From positions 26,907,462-26,971,461 of the forward strand of contig OX424557.1 in NCBI GenBank assembly GCA_949152475.1: 64,000 nucleotides of DNA. The letters are read 5' to 3'. Shown one piece after another: positions 37,455 to 48,900 of the stretch (positions are counted from its first letter, which is position 1; each line of letters starts with the position of its first letter). A program made the translations under genes and the position numbers. The stretch is from Terebella lapidaria (Eukaryota > Annelida > Polychaeta > Terebellida > Terebellidae). The notes under the pieces were generated by a model. It was given only the letters and a program-made list of their open reading frames with translations. It did not search any database and was not told where the DNA came from.

Positions 37455-38832
37455 ACCCTCGCCCCGATAGGGGTCTGTCAGTTTGTATGTCTGTTTGTCT
37501 GTTTGTCTGTCCGCGCGCATAACTCAAAACCGAATGGTCCGATCGTCCTGAAATTTATAGGGAAGAAGCGGTATCACCGTGGCTCGGTCCTCCTCAATTT
37601 TTGTCAAAATCGGACAAAAACCGTTGCCATGGCAACGGAAAATGTAAAAATCAATAATTGACAATAACTCCGGTTCTATTCAAGATGAATTTTTCTAACT
37701 AATTTTGTATTTTTCTATTGCCAATTCCTGATCATATGATATATGGCCTGTGGTCGTACGACCAAAACTCTCCATTATCGCCCGATGTCGAAAAATTGGG
37801 GGTCACGGTTTCGAATTTTTTTGGCCAGCGACGTTTCAGTGCAAATGTCTGCGCTTATAACTCAAAGGCAAACGGCCCGATCGATTTGAAATTTATAGGG
37901 CAAGAGTGCTATGGTGCTGGCTCAGCCCCTTCAGAATTTTGCCAAAATCGGATGAAAACGGTTGCCATGGCAACGGAAAAAATAAAATCACATAATTAGC
38001 TTTAACTCCGGTTCTACTTGATATTAATTTTTCCAACTATTTTTGTATTTTTTTTTTTGGCCATTTCCCGATTGTATGGTGTACGACCGATGGTCGTACG
38101 ACGAGAACTCTCCATTATCGCCCGATGTCGAAAAATTGGGGGTCACGATTTCGGTTATTTTTGGCCAGCGACGTTTTAGTGCAAATGTCTGTGCTCATAA
38201 CTCAAAGGCAAACGGTCCGATCGATTTGAAATTTATAGGACTAGAGTGCTATGATGGTGGCTCAGACCCTTCAAAATTTTGCCAAAATCGGATGAAAACG
38301 GTTGCCATGGCAACGGAAAAAAAGGAAATCACATAATTGGCTCTAACTCCGGTTCTATTTGATATTAATTTTTCCAACTATTTTTGTATTTTTCTTTGGC
38401 CAATTCCCGATCGTTTGGTGTACGACCAATGGTCGTACGACGAAAACTCTTCATTATCGCCCGATGTCGAAAAATTGGGGGTCACGATTTCGGTTATTTT
38501 TGGCCAGCGACGTTTCAGTGCAAATGTCTGTGCTCATAACTCAAAGGCAAACGGTCCGATCGATTTGAAATTTATAGGGCTGGAGTGCTATGAAAGTGGC
38601 TCAATCCCTTTCAAATTTTGCCAAAATCGGCTGAAAACGGTTGCCATGGCAACTGAAAAAATAAAATCACATAATTGACTATAACTCCGGTTCTAATCAA
38701 TATTAAATGTTCAACCTATTTTTGTATTTTTCTTTGGCCAATTCCCAATCGTATGGCGTACAACCGATAGTCTTAAGACCAAAACTCTCAATTATCGCCT
38801 AATTTTAGTGACTAAATCTGAAGGGCGAGGGT
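37455..38832 (+). mobile_element. TIR element carrying an internal array of 339-bp repeats
   Basis: The ends ACCCTCGCCC (37455-37464) and GGGCGAGGGT (38823-38832) are perfect inverted repeats. Inside are four to five tandem units. The word GTTGCCATGGCAAC starts at 37623, 37961, 38301 and 38640, giving periods of 338-340 bases. Each unit also contains ATGTCGAAAAATTGGGGGTC, CATAACTCAAAGGCAAACGG and a GTACGAC-rich segment; the first and last units are partial. The 18-base core CCGTTGCCATGGCAACGG is a perfect palindrome. Units carry similar 93-113-codon open frames, but these follow from the repeat and show no known domain. No transposase is present. Confidence 0.75.
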
Positions 38833-38983
38833 CTGCAATCTCTGATTGTCTCGTTTGGCTTGTGATTGGGTAATTATGTACTTGTCATACAATTATTGTG
38901 TTGATCTGTTTCGGATTTCTAAATTGTTGTAATAGATCGTAGGGCAGTTGTATACTGATTCTGGTATGCAGTACAAATACCTG

Positions 38984-39073
38984 TATTGCACACACTGTCA
39001 GCCCCTGATGACATATTGCACACACTGTCAGCCCCTGATGATATATTGCACACACTGTCAGCCCCTGATGATA
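38984..39073 (+). repeat. Three-copy 30-bp tandem repeat inside R1
   Basis: TATTGCACACACTGTCAGCC begins at 38984, 39014 and 39044, and the third copy runs on into normal R1 sequence. It is a local expansion of the R1 word CTGTCTGCCCCTGATGA. Confidence 0.9.
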
Positions 39074-39205
39074 CCAATGTCGCTTTGAAAATACGTTGGG
39101 TTTGTTTCTATTCCAAAAATGTTGTATTTTAGATTCGTTGTTGGTATTATCATATTCTTTTTTGTTGTTGGTGGTGATAATAGGTCGATACTGATATTCA
39201 TGACT

Positions 39206-40533
39206 TCATGACTTATCCGGAAGGTAACCTTAAGATATGAAGAGATAATGTTTACCAGTGCTCAGTGACCTCAGCACAATTGTGGAAATGTAAGTGATCA
39301 CCTATTCCATAACCCCAAGACTCTGTTGGAATCACCATCTCAGACTCAATGATATGCGTGATAAACACTGAGGTGTATTCTGGATTACAAATCTCCGAAC
39401 GACTGTCAATGTTTGGAAGCATTTGAGTATGGTCGCAGACAGTCTACAACGACCCAAGATCCCAGACAATCTTTTTTTGCCTCCAACCACGAAGTGTAAC
39501 TATTGGTGTGCCAAAGGGCGCAAATTTTGCACCTTGGATCAGTTTTCATCCAAAATTTGGAACAAGGAGTTCCTAAGAAACGAACAAGTAGCTTTAATTT
39601 CACTTTCCGATAAATAGATGAAGTATTGTCACTGAATGAAGTCAAGATTAGTGATGGTTTGGATGTCATATAGCGTAAGGTACTTGAGAAAAAAAAACAG
39701 GACTATCATAATTTCTTCAACAATTAATATCTTCAGTTGGAGGATTGTAACTTGTCAACTAGATCATAATGGCAAACGTGATGATTCCAATATTTCCCTG
39801 GTCAAATTCTCTTCAAGTATTAGCAACATTCCTAATGTATCTGTTTCACAACTTGTACGATACTCTAGGGCTAGTTTCAGATATTAAGACTTTGTCCACC
39901 GATTTATCATCACTGATAGCTTCATGGACGCATCACAATCTAGATGATACGTGCACCAAAAGCAGCAGAGAAATATGCAGCAAGACTTGTTTGCATATCT
40001 TCTTTTGAATTCATAATGGCCGCCACGCCACACGTGGGGCAGGAAATGCCCACTCGCTTCGGAACACATGATTTCACTTCCTTATTGTCATTATGGTGGT
40101 TCATGAAGTTCCAGCAAAGTTTCTCGGTCCTGTCTGATATTGTACTTTAAACATGAAGACTCCGTTATGTTCGCTCGCTATACACCATCATTCTGCATTA
40201 TTCGATAATTGCAAAATGATTATCTTTCATATATTCGTATAATTAGTTACACGACAAAAAACTGATGTCCAAATGATATCCAAGGATGTGATATGCAGTA
40301 TCAGTCTCATAGCTCAATCCCGAACAACAATTCGCATGATTTTTTTATTTCAAAACAAATACAATAAACCGTTTGTGTGGCATCGCTTGACAATGAACCA
40401 ACATACATAGAGAAACCCATCCGTTATGGGTTTTGATATACTACATCTATGTTATTGTTCAGTTTCAGTTGGCATTATGTCCCCCCCCCCTTGCATTGAC
40501 ACGCGTTTCAGACAGATACAAATACATACTGCC
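39206..40533. other. Gene-free stretch 3' of TMEM45-like gene 2
   Basis: 39253-39460 duplicates 32023-32240, and the rest is unique AT-rich sequence to my eye. Several short overlapping open frames at 39406-40150 have no domain and no codon signal that I trust. A short C-run lies at about 40482-40491. Confidence 0.5.
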
Positions 40534-40539
40534 TTTATT
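40534..40539 (-). terminator. Polyadenylation signal of TMEM45-like gene 2
   Basis: TTTATT on the plus strand (AATAAA in gene sense), about 100 bases beyond the stop codon at 40638-40640. Confidence 0.5.
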
Positions 40540-40637
40540 CCTCTACAGAATACATGTATATGCGTCGTCTGCAGAAAAGCATTATACAACAGACTAGAAG
40601 TTAGTGTTAAAATGAATAGATACCGATACTGAATTCT

Positions 40638-43414
40638 TTAGAGGTCGTCCGGGTTTTCATTGATGTCCATGGGCACTTTATGATAAAGTGGCTGCGCGTT
40701 ATGACTACGCTTGACGAAGAAGGCAGCCACTATGTAGAAGACGACGACCACCACGAGGTGGAGACAGAGGTGGTAGCCAAACAGTGCCACGAGATACATC
40801 GCATTGCGGGGGTCTTCTCGGTCCCAGGCTGGGTTCGGATGACTCCCTGAAATCATTTGTAAATTGAACTATCCGAGACCGTTACAAAACGTGTTAAACC
40901 ACAATACGTTCTGACAAGGTAGGCCTATCTAACTATTTATACAGTTTTATGACGAGAATCATACGAATAATGATGTAACAACTTAATATTCCGTGTTAGG
41001 AACATGTCGATGAAAGCCTTGAACTCGAGACAAAAATCTAGACCGACAATAAAGCGCACATCATCCTGTATCCGGCCTGTACGTACCTGGGAAGGGAGTG
41101 GGTGAGTACATGACGAAGGACGAGTGGAAGAACCACGTGCCCAGCACCAGCACCCCGAATATCCGGGCTACGTGTGCAATGAACCATGACGGCCGCAGCA
41201 TCTCCACGATCAGAGCCACGCCCACTACAGCCATGGCGTACGTCGGTAGGATGTGCACGATCTTCTCAACGATGTCCTGTAATCGTATGGTCAAAAATCG
41301 GTACACACAAAATGCGAATACAAGAGCTTTACTCGGGGCTCATGATTGAATATCACCCGAATTGTCAACTTTGGTCTCAAGTATCTATTTTTTTTTATCA
41401 AAAAGGGACTGGGCTTGAACGAAGTGATAGCGGTTGTCTTTCATGTGTTCATTTTTTTAGTTTTAATTTCCCAATAGAAGAATCGTTTCACTCTTTTATC
41501 TTGCGCAATGTATTATACAAAAGATACTTAAAATACTAAGCTTTACATTAATTCAATCGGTGGAAATAGTCAAAACTTGAACGACTTCTTCGGAATCAAT
41601 GTCAGCCGAAGTCAGTACTGAGTTTTCCTCAAACAGACATACCCTCAAGTCGTGCGCAACACACCCTGAAGGAGATTGGTAATCAGCCTCTCACGTCATA
41701 GAGAGATGGAATTATAGCAATATCATTTATTTTTGACATCTGAATCGGGAATTACAGGTACTTAGAAATTGACCAATCGAAGGAATATCGTGGTTTTGCA
41801 GTTTTACTTTGAAATGTTCCTTATGATTATTTAAATACTATTTCATTCGCGTATTACTAGCGCCAAGGTCAATTCATACGAAAATATAATTTCGAAGAAT
41901 ATCTATTGAACCCTCTAATCAAATAATTCATTTCACACTTGTGGAGACGACAGCATGACGTGCTTCTGACATTCGTTATCTTTAATTCTGGTGCATGACT
42001 CATCATTAACCAGTTTCGTTACTGATTAGTTGTCACATTAGTGGTCGGACATTGTGTGATACACAGTAGTACAAGTTATGCCGAGGTCTAACGTTCTGTC
42101 TATTCCGTTGCCTGGTACAATATGATAGAGAAATCGTGTACATGATCACAAGACATCATTGATATGTCATACCAAGCATGCTCATATGCATTACATTAAC
42201 GAGGACAGCGTCAAGGTCAACTAGCAATACTAACACCTGTCAGGAGGAGTGATAGATTAGCTCTGGTCTATAGGGGACCACATGACAGTGTCTCACCAGG
42301 CTGTTACATCACAATCGATCTGACCCACCAACGCATCGTTATCTCTCATGCTCTATCGAAAAGGGAAGGATTGCCCTCTCATCACACAGCCCCCCCCCCC
42401 CCCCCCACCTCGACTCTCAAAATTATCAGGTCACCTGACCCCTCCCAATCTCACAGAGTAAACAACGGTAACACGTTTATGACATCCACTATAAATTAGT
42501 TTTTATGATAAACAAAAAAATTCACCAAAGGCTGGCTGCGTACCTTGTTTGGACCGGCGACGTGGTATGTGAAGGAGAGCGCATACCAGAAGAAGGTCAT
42601 GGCGAGGCTGATCCTGTCCAGGCCGTCAGGGACCGGGCCGCCGTAGTAACCTATAAGGTCCACGAGGCCGGCCAGCGTGAACATCCCGTAGATTGACATG
42701 TGCATCAGGTGGTTCAGACCACGCATGTGGCCTTCATCATCCACGAAACTTCCACCATTGTCGATTATTTCCGCCAGGAAACCTAATTGGGAAAAGATGA
42801 TATACTATATTATATTATATTTAAATATTTTTACCTCTAATATTTTTTGTTCTTCAACGAAACGAAACAGTTTAAACCACAACTTGCTGTTCCCATTTTT
42901 GCATATTCCCAAACCTACGTACACGTATCATCATTTACATTAGTTGTATACGTATCGTCTCTTATCTCTTAGAGTTGTGTGGGATAGTACAATGTAACAG
43001 CCACACAAAATAAATCCTCCAAATATTAGTAGTCCTATCCTGTGTGCGCGCAATCTATGGAAATATCCTACATACTCATGCTTTAAAATGCATGCTGATA
43101 ACCTCACGATTGTCTCACCATACCTACTATTGGAAATCCTATTTTTGCGATGAATTCTATCGGGATTTGTCTCCTCTTCGCCTTCAGTGGATAGCTCAGT
43201 TTCGGATAGAATACATCACCTTGCGTCTGGCACTATGGTAATAAAACCCCATTTAAAATACGTGAAGATTTATGCTTATAATTATTATTATATAAAAAGT
43301 CGAACTTTTTTTTCAACTTACGCGGTAGTGAGCGGGAAAAGCGGAAAACATCCACCACAATCCAATCAGAATCATGAAGATCGCTTCGTCGATGTGTCCA
43401 GCAAAGCTACCCAT
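40638..43414 (-). CDS. TMEM45-like: TMEM45-like (DUF716) multipass membrane protein, gene 2; five exons
   Basis: Coding exons in transcript order: 43322-43414, 43124-43226, 42544-42782, 41087-41276, 40638-40846. All splice sites are GT-AG, and the joined frame is 277 codons plus stop. Exon 1 encodes MGSFAGHIDEAIF. Exon 2 (starting TQGDVFYPKLSY) is one codon shorter than in its paralogues and lacks their W-Q and W-P-G residues, but keeps the L-S-Y and P-I-E positions. Exon 3 has HLMHMSIYG, exon 4 RPSWFIAHVARIFG and GTWFF...PFPG, exon 5 GSHPNPAWD. Exon 5 ends in a short polar tail (NENPDDL). Intron 3 is the longest (about 1.27 kb) and holds a 17-18-base C-run near 42392. Membrane topology and function follow only from the family; no catalytic motif is visible. 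Confidence 0.9.
42391..42408. repeat. Poly-C run in intron 3 of TMEM45-like gene 2
   Basis: Homopolymer of C of about 17-18 bases. The exact length is likely to be unreliable in assembly. Confidence 0.85.
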
Positions 43415-46400
43415 GGTCTCAGCAGTTCGGTGCAATACAAACTGTTGGATAGCAAATACTCCAAATGACGCCTTTAAGTGACTGTCAAAACTGGTGAGGG
43501 TTTATATCTTATACCCCAATCTCCTTTCGTCTCATGATACGGTGTCACCCTCTGACGCACAGAAAGGAATGCTTATAGCAGACACTGGACCAGCGAAAAG
43601 ATAAGTTGCAGAAGACGCAAGCTTGACTATGGAGTCCGATCGAGGTCTTTTTGATAAGATTGTTTTATTTCCTTGATATGTATGTTTGAGCAGTGTGTCT
43701 CATGAGTAATCAATTCTAAATCACCAGCCATAGGTCAAACTCGCCAATAGTCTTCTTCGAGATTGATGAAATTTTTAAACTTTGTATGTTGATACTATGG
43801 GATACTACGCCAAAACTTATCTTCTCCGATTTTGCATTTCCGAGTATCGTTGAAATGGTCCCAGGTACAGGTCGAGTGTGTGATATAATTGATGGGCAGG
43901 TAATCCAATGTAAGCTTTATATTGGGGGCTCCGAATTTGAACTTGAAATGGTCAACATCAAAATCTCGTACGCCTGAAATGGACAAAATGGCATTGACCT
44001 TGAGTTTATCCAAGGTCTATTACAAAATGCGTATGGTGGTTCATGGAGGCAAACTTCTTGCAGGTCGAGCTTAAGCTTGTAGTATGAACATCCCTCAGCA
44101 CTGATACAAGTGCTAATTGTCAGTAGTGAATGGTGGAAATGTTTTTTAGTGCTTGTCAAGAAGAAGAATTGAATAGACTACACGAGAGTTACATGTTCGG
44201 TTGAAGGAATATTCAAGGACAGTACAAGGCGCTTGGTCATATGTTCAACCAGAGCTGACCATAAAGTATTCCCTGTGATCCAGAGTACTTTTTTGACAAT
44301 GTATGAATAGCTGAAATGTTCAACATAAGATATGCATTAGGAATGATCAGCGAATTGCTATGCACTTCTTGCCAAATTCGTGTACAAGGTGACCATAAGC
44401 ATTTGTGGTTTTAAATTACGTATTTTGCATATCAGCGATGTCTGAAACGGCAATTCTCGGACTCCATAACAAGAAACGCGCGCTTCGAATAGAATTCAGG
44501 TGTAAACTCAGAAATCATCGTGTGTTCTTTTTTCATCAAATGTATCAAAAATCCTATGTCAAACATGTCTTAATTATTCTTATGAGAAAAAGTTTGATCA
44601 AGCCTTCTGGCTTGTGATTAGGTACTTATGTACTTGTCATATATCTATTCCATGGGGGGTTTGTTTCAGATTTCTAAATTATTTTCATAGGTTGTTGGGC
44701 AGTTGTATACTAATTACATCAGGTGTACAGTAGAAACAACTACATTTAACACACTGTCTGCCCCTGATGACGCCAGTGTGTCTTTGGATAGACTATTTGG
44801 TCGGGCTTTGTTTCTATACCAAAATGTTCTATTTTACGTTTGTTTTGGGCATCATCAAAATCTGACTATTAGTGGTAATAGATTGATACTTACATACACA
44901 GAGATGTTTTATTCCTTGCGGCATAGGCTTTTTTCACATTAAGCAGTGAAGCAACATGGGGAACTGTTCTGCTATCTTTATATGTGACAACTAATGTGTT
45001 CCAAATTGTTCTATGTTTATTCATTTTCTCTGGTGACGTCATAGCTAACAGTAGAAATTTGTTGTGATCGTCAAAATTAGACAAAATGAGCCTAGACAAA
45101 ACTCACGAAAGGCAATATAGTTATTGACCAGTTATGTCCGTGGAGGTGTAGAGAACACGAATACTTTTGCGCTTACACTGTAGATATGTGATTGTGATCG
45201 ATTATCAATAAGCATGTGACCAGCGTCATAAATGGAGATGTCTCATCTATTTGCTGTGTGTGAAGCTGTAAAACGTCTATCAGGGGACCTAAAATGTCTT
45301 GCCTTCCGAACAGTAGACGTAACAATTGCACTAATAGGCGGAATAGTAAAAGACTAGGAATATGTTGTCACATTGACTGTGAATAAATATATTATTAAAT
45401 TTTAATATATAATCGTGTGGTAACTTATTTTACGGATACTAAACAAGCTGCATTCAAGGCGAAGATTCGATCATGACCGTTGGCAGTTCTGTGTCAACAT
45501 ATACAAGTAATTAGATGTGTCTCACTCTACCTTTTACGCCCAAAACCCTAGGCCACATATTTTCCACCGGAGACATCTCGAAATCACCCCCGAATTTTCA
45601 AGTATGAGTGTTTGAAAGTCTGTTCACAGCTTCAAGGTGGAGGCGGCGTCCAGTCACCTGTGCCCTTGGCTGAGCCCCTTGGATACAGGACCCCGCGGGG
45701 GAAGACAGGTCTACGTGTGATACTGCACACTGTCCTGCTTCAAGGCTGATAACTACAGTCACATGCTCGCAATCACACTCGCCTACCTGGGTGTAAATTA
45801 ACCTTATGAATATCGAGAACGGAGATAAAAGTTCTAGATAAGCATAACTGCCCTATCTCAACCAGTTGACGACATGAGTTCAGGGCGGCGATAGGACAAG
45901 CAATGTTTATGGCAGCCAAGGCTGTTGTGATCGCGTGTGAATGTCCAGGCCTCGATTGCATGCCCGTTGTAAATAATCTCATTATGCAGCACATAACACC
46001 ATACCAACTAATTATATCACATTTATTATTTGGACCGAGACGCTTGCGACTTTCGTAGAAATCAGTGCATTGCATACTTTATTGTCAGTGAGACATCGAC
46101 ATAAAAACTTAATGCATGAATAATGCATGTAATGACTGGAGAATTGATATCAGATACGCATAATGGAAGACGGTCCATATGGGAACCCTCCGAAGTTTAT
46201 CTATATAGCTACGTTATCAGTTGAATACAATCGATATGAACACAATTGGAATGATATATGTGACATTAAGGAAACAATATCTGAAGTGAATTACTTGTCC
46301 TAAATGTCCTGAAAGCAGCCGCATATAGACATATCATTATGTATGTTATATTAGGCATATAAAAATTGCTTTCATCAGCATAGATATGTACCACAACATA

Positions 46401-47017
46401 TGTAAAGTACATCTACGTTGGAATACCGTGTATCTCATACCATAACGATTCTTACACATCGGCTATAAATAATATTAGAACTAAAATTAGCATATATTAT
46501 AATATATTTGATGATTCTATCATCTTTCAAAATAATGGGCACGTTTCTTGCACAGGTTCGGTGTGAATTTTTTAAACTACTGTAACCAGTGTGAAGAAAT
46601 TCCAGTTTCGTTTCTCATGACAGGTGCTTGACTAAAAGATTCTTTAAACACAGATGCCAGTCCGTGAATCAAGTCCGTATTCATTGGTATGGCTGGTTGT
46701 GTGGTGAAATAGTGTGCATACTTTCACGAGCTGATGTTTGTTGTGATAGTGCTATGTCGGTTATTGTGGGGAGATTTGTTTTCCCCCGGCAACACTTCCC
46801 AAAGAAATACACATCACAACGTCAGGAAGATGACGACGCCCATGATAAAACTGATCGTTGGTAATGGCAATGATTTTTGAGAAAAATCTCTCTAGTCTCA
46901 AACGTACGTTAATTTTCACATGAGTGAAGACAGTCGTATATACAGAATCGGATCCGAGAAACCATTATTGCTTATAATGAATAAATGGAAGCTATGAGGT
47001 AGAATATGAACATACAA
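43415..47017. other. Gene-free stretch between TMEM45-like genes 2 and 3
   Basis: Contains one R1 copy (44590-44900). The remainder is AT-rich sequence with only short, domain-free open frames. The frame at 45773-46075 (minus) and that at 46628-46864 (plus) have no recognisable features. Promoters for gene 2 should lie just right of 43414, but no clear core element could be assigned. Confidence 0.5.
44590..44900 (+). repeat. R1 repeat, 5'-truncated
   Basis: Runs from the CTTCTGGCTTGTGATTAGGT word through GTTGTTGGGCAGTTGTATAC and TCTGCCCCTGATGACGCC to GTGGTAATAGATTGATACTT. It is one of the least diverged copies. Confidence 0.8.
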
Positions 47018-47056
47018 TTTAATAGGTTCTTTCGAGCTTGCTATCAATATTTTTCT

Positions 47057-48900
47057 TTATAATATGGCAGTCTCGTCCAACATGGTCGACATCTGGTGAT
47101 ATGGTGATTTATGTTGTCCGCGGGCTCTCAAAATACACACTGTCATCATATACAACAGGCTAATCAGCACCAGATGCAGGCTTAAGTGAAAACCAAACAA
47201 CACCATGATGAAATGCACGTTGCGCTTGTCATCTCGGTCCCATGCTTGATTGGGCAGGTTACCTGAATAATAAAAATAATAATGATAGGCATAATAACAA
47301 TATGAATATAAAATTTAATAATAATGATGCTAAAAGATACATTAATGTATAACGAAGATTGTAGAATGTTACCTGGAAACGGGGTTGGTTTGTAGAGAAT
47401 AAAGGCCACGTGCCATAACCAGGAGCCCAGAAGGAGGACACCGAAGATGCGCGAGAGATGGACGAGGAACCAGGACGGTCTGACTGCCTCTAGGAGGTAG
47501 CAGGCCGCCACCAGATATATGGCGTACGTAGACATGGTCCGACTGACGGCAGCCAGCTCGTCCTGCCAGCCAACAGGGGAAATGATGTACACATAGCAGT
47601 ATTTTTGACATAACTGGGGAGTAGTTGGTGATCGTAATGGAGATATATATTACCTGCTCCCACATCTGTACATGAACGGTTGTGGACAGTGCGTACCAGC
47701 CAAATGCCAGCGCGGCTGTCACTCTGTCCATGGCTCGCGGCAGTGGCGCCCCTAAGCGAGCTAACACATCAATTACGGCGTGGGCGGCGAATATTCCGTA
47801 TATAGACATTCGGTGTATACTATTCAGATGAGTGAGTCTGTCGTTTTCATCGGTAAACGATAGGCCACTCGAAATCGCTTCAGCTCCCATACCTAATATA
47901 GCACACACAAGAATAAGCATATTGTAGTGTTATGTTTCTCGCAACAGTCTGTCGTGAATTATTCTGGATGAAATGGTATTCCATTCAAAGGAGAATTGCG
48001 TGATATTGACTAATATACCTACCAACTAGAGGGAAGGCAAGTTTGACCAGAGCTTCGATGGGGAGCTTTGGAAATCCTGGCCATGGATAACTGCACTTCG
48101 AATAGAAATCATCGTCCTGCCACACGGCCTGTCAGTAACGAACTGGCTATTACATGATTACAGAATACGAATCAGCTGATCAGTATATCGTCACGTACTA
48201 CATGTATGTGACGAATTTCATTACTCCCAAAATGTCCTTTTACGTACGATAACGTACGAGTTAACAAAATTGATTATTATATTAGATGAACGTAACCATC
48301 AATCTGTTACCATCAATACGCTTAGATTTTGAAGATACAAATAGCAAGCCTAATATAAATTATTGTGCAATAGAAACAAAACCAGAATAACTGATTTATC
48401 CAAAGAGACACTTGCAGTGTGAAATATAGTTGTTGTAGTTGTTGTAACCTGATGAAATTAGTATACAACAACCTGCGCAACAACCTATGAAACTAATTTA
48501 AAAATCCGAAACAAATCCTATGGAATATATGTTAGACGAGAACACAGGTAGCTAATAACAAGCCAAAGGGCTACTGAGTTTGAGTTACATTATATCCTCT
48601 GCGACAGATTCAACTTCCACCAGCAATGACATCAGTGGTATAAATGTCAGTATCAATCTATTACCAACAATACACATATTAGATAATATTTGTTGGTGAA
48701 TATGGAACATTATCCAAAACAGGAACATTATCCATGCATTCTATGGTGATGTCATCCAAATGGAACAAATCTAAAGTACTACTCCATCTGAGTGTATATG
48801 AACACACCTTTATATATTCCGGGAAGGCGTTGAACGTCCACCAAGCTCCAAGTAAAATAAATAAAGTTGCTTCATCTGCGTGTCGAGCGAAGGACTCCAT
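47057..48900 (-). CDS. TMEM45-like: TMEM45-like (DUF716) multipass membrane protein, gene 3; five exons
   Basis: Coding exons in transcript order: 48808-48900, 48023-48128, 47654-47892, 47373-47562, 47057-47262. The first donor is GTGTGT and the others are ordinary GT-AG; the joined frame is 277 codons plus TAA. Exon 1 begins MESFARHADEATLF. Exon 2 (AVWQDDDFY...PWPGFPKLPIEAL) and exon 5 (GNLPNQAWDRDDKRN) have no internal ATG start and were found by homology to gene 4. Exon 3 has HRMSIYGIF in place of HMSIYG, and exon 4 carries RPSWFLVHLSRIFG and GSWLW...PFPG. Intron 1 contains an R1 repeat in the same orientation as the gene. A possible ATTAAA in gene sense lies at 47018-47023, very near the stop. 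Function as for the family: an integral membrane protein of unknown activity. Confidence 0.88.
48290..48672 (-). repeat. R1 repeat in intron 1 of TMEM45-like gene 3
   Basis: Bounded by ATCAATCTGTTACCATCAAT (about 48299) and ATCAATCTATTACCAACAAT (about 48652), about 355 bases apart, so again one monomer with the end word repeated. The interior TCAGGGGCAGA word is lost. Confidence 0.75.

Larger units (their letters stand above)
37310..39205 (+). repeat. R1 repeat split by a nested TIR element
   Basis: The left part (37310-37454) and right part (38833-39205) are consecutive segments of one R1 copy: the left runs to the CAACTCAGT word and the right resumes at GGCTTGTGATTGGGTAATTA. The insertion 37455-38832 separates them. 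The right part also contains a 30-bp tandem triplication (38984-39073). Confidence 0.75.
32940..39460 (+). repeat. Duplicated unit 6, containing the TMEM45-like pseudogene
   Basis: Parallels unit 5. 32955-33320 matches 25879-26290. It then carries blocks of the older series (33350-33480, 33990-34090, 34160-34220, 34400-34690), the pseudogene, its flank, an R1 copy split by another insertion, and 39253-39460, which matches 32023-32240. Confidence 0.6.

Noticed and set aside
37395..38678. Series of 88-113-codon ORFs with near-identical products
   Set aside because: They follow from the 339-bp period being a multiple of three; no domain, and the frames are limited by repeat-wide stop positions.
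37455..38832. CRISPR-like array
   Set aside because: Units are 339 bp with no short repeat/unique spacer pattern, and the context is eukaryotic.
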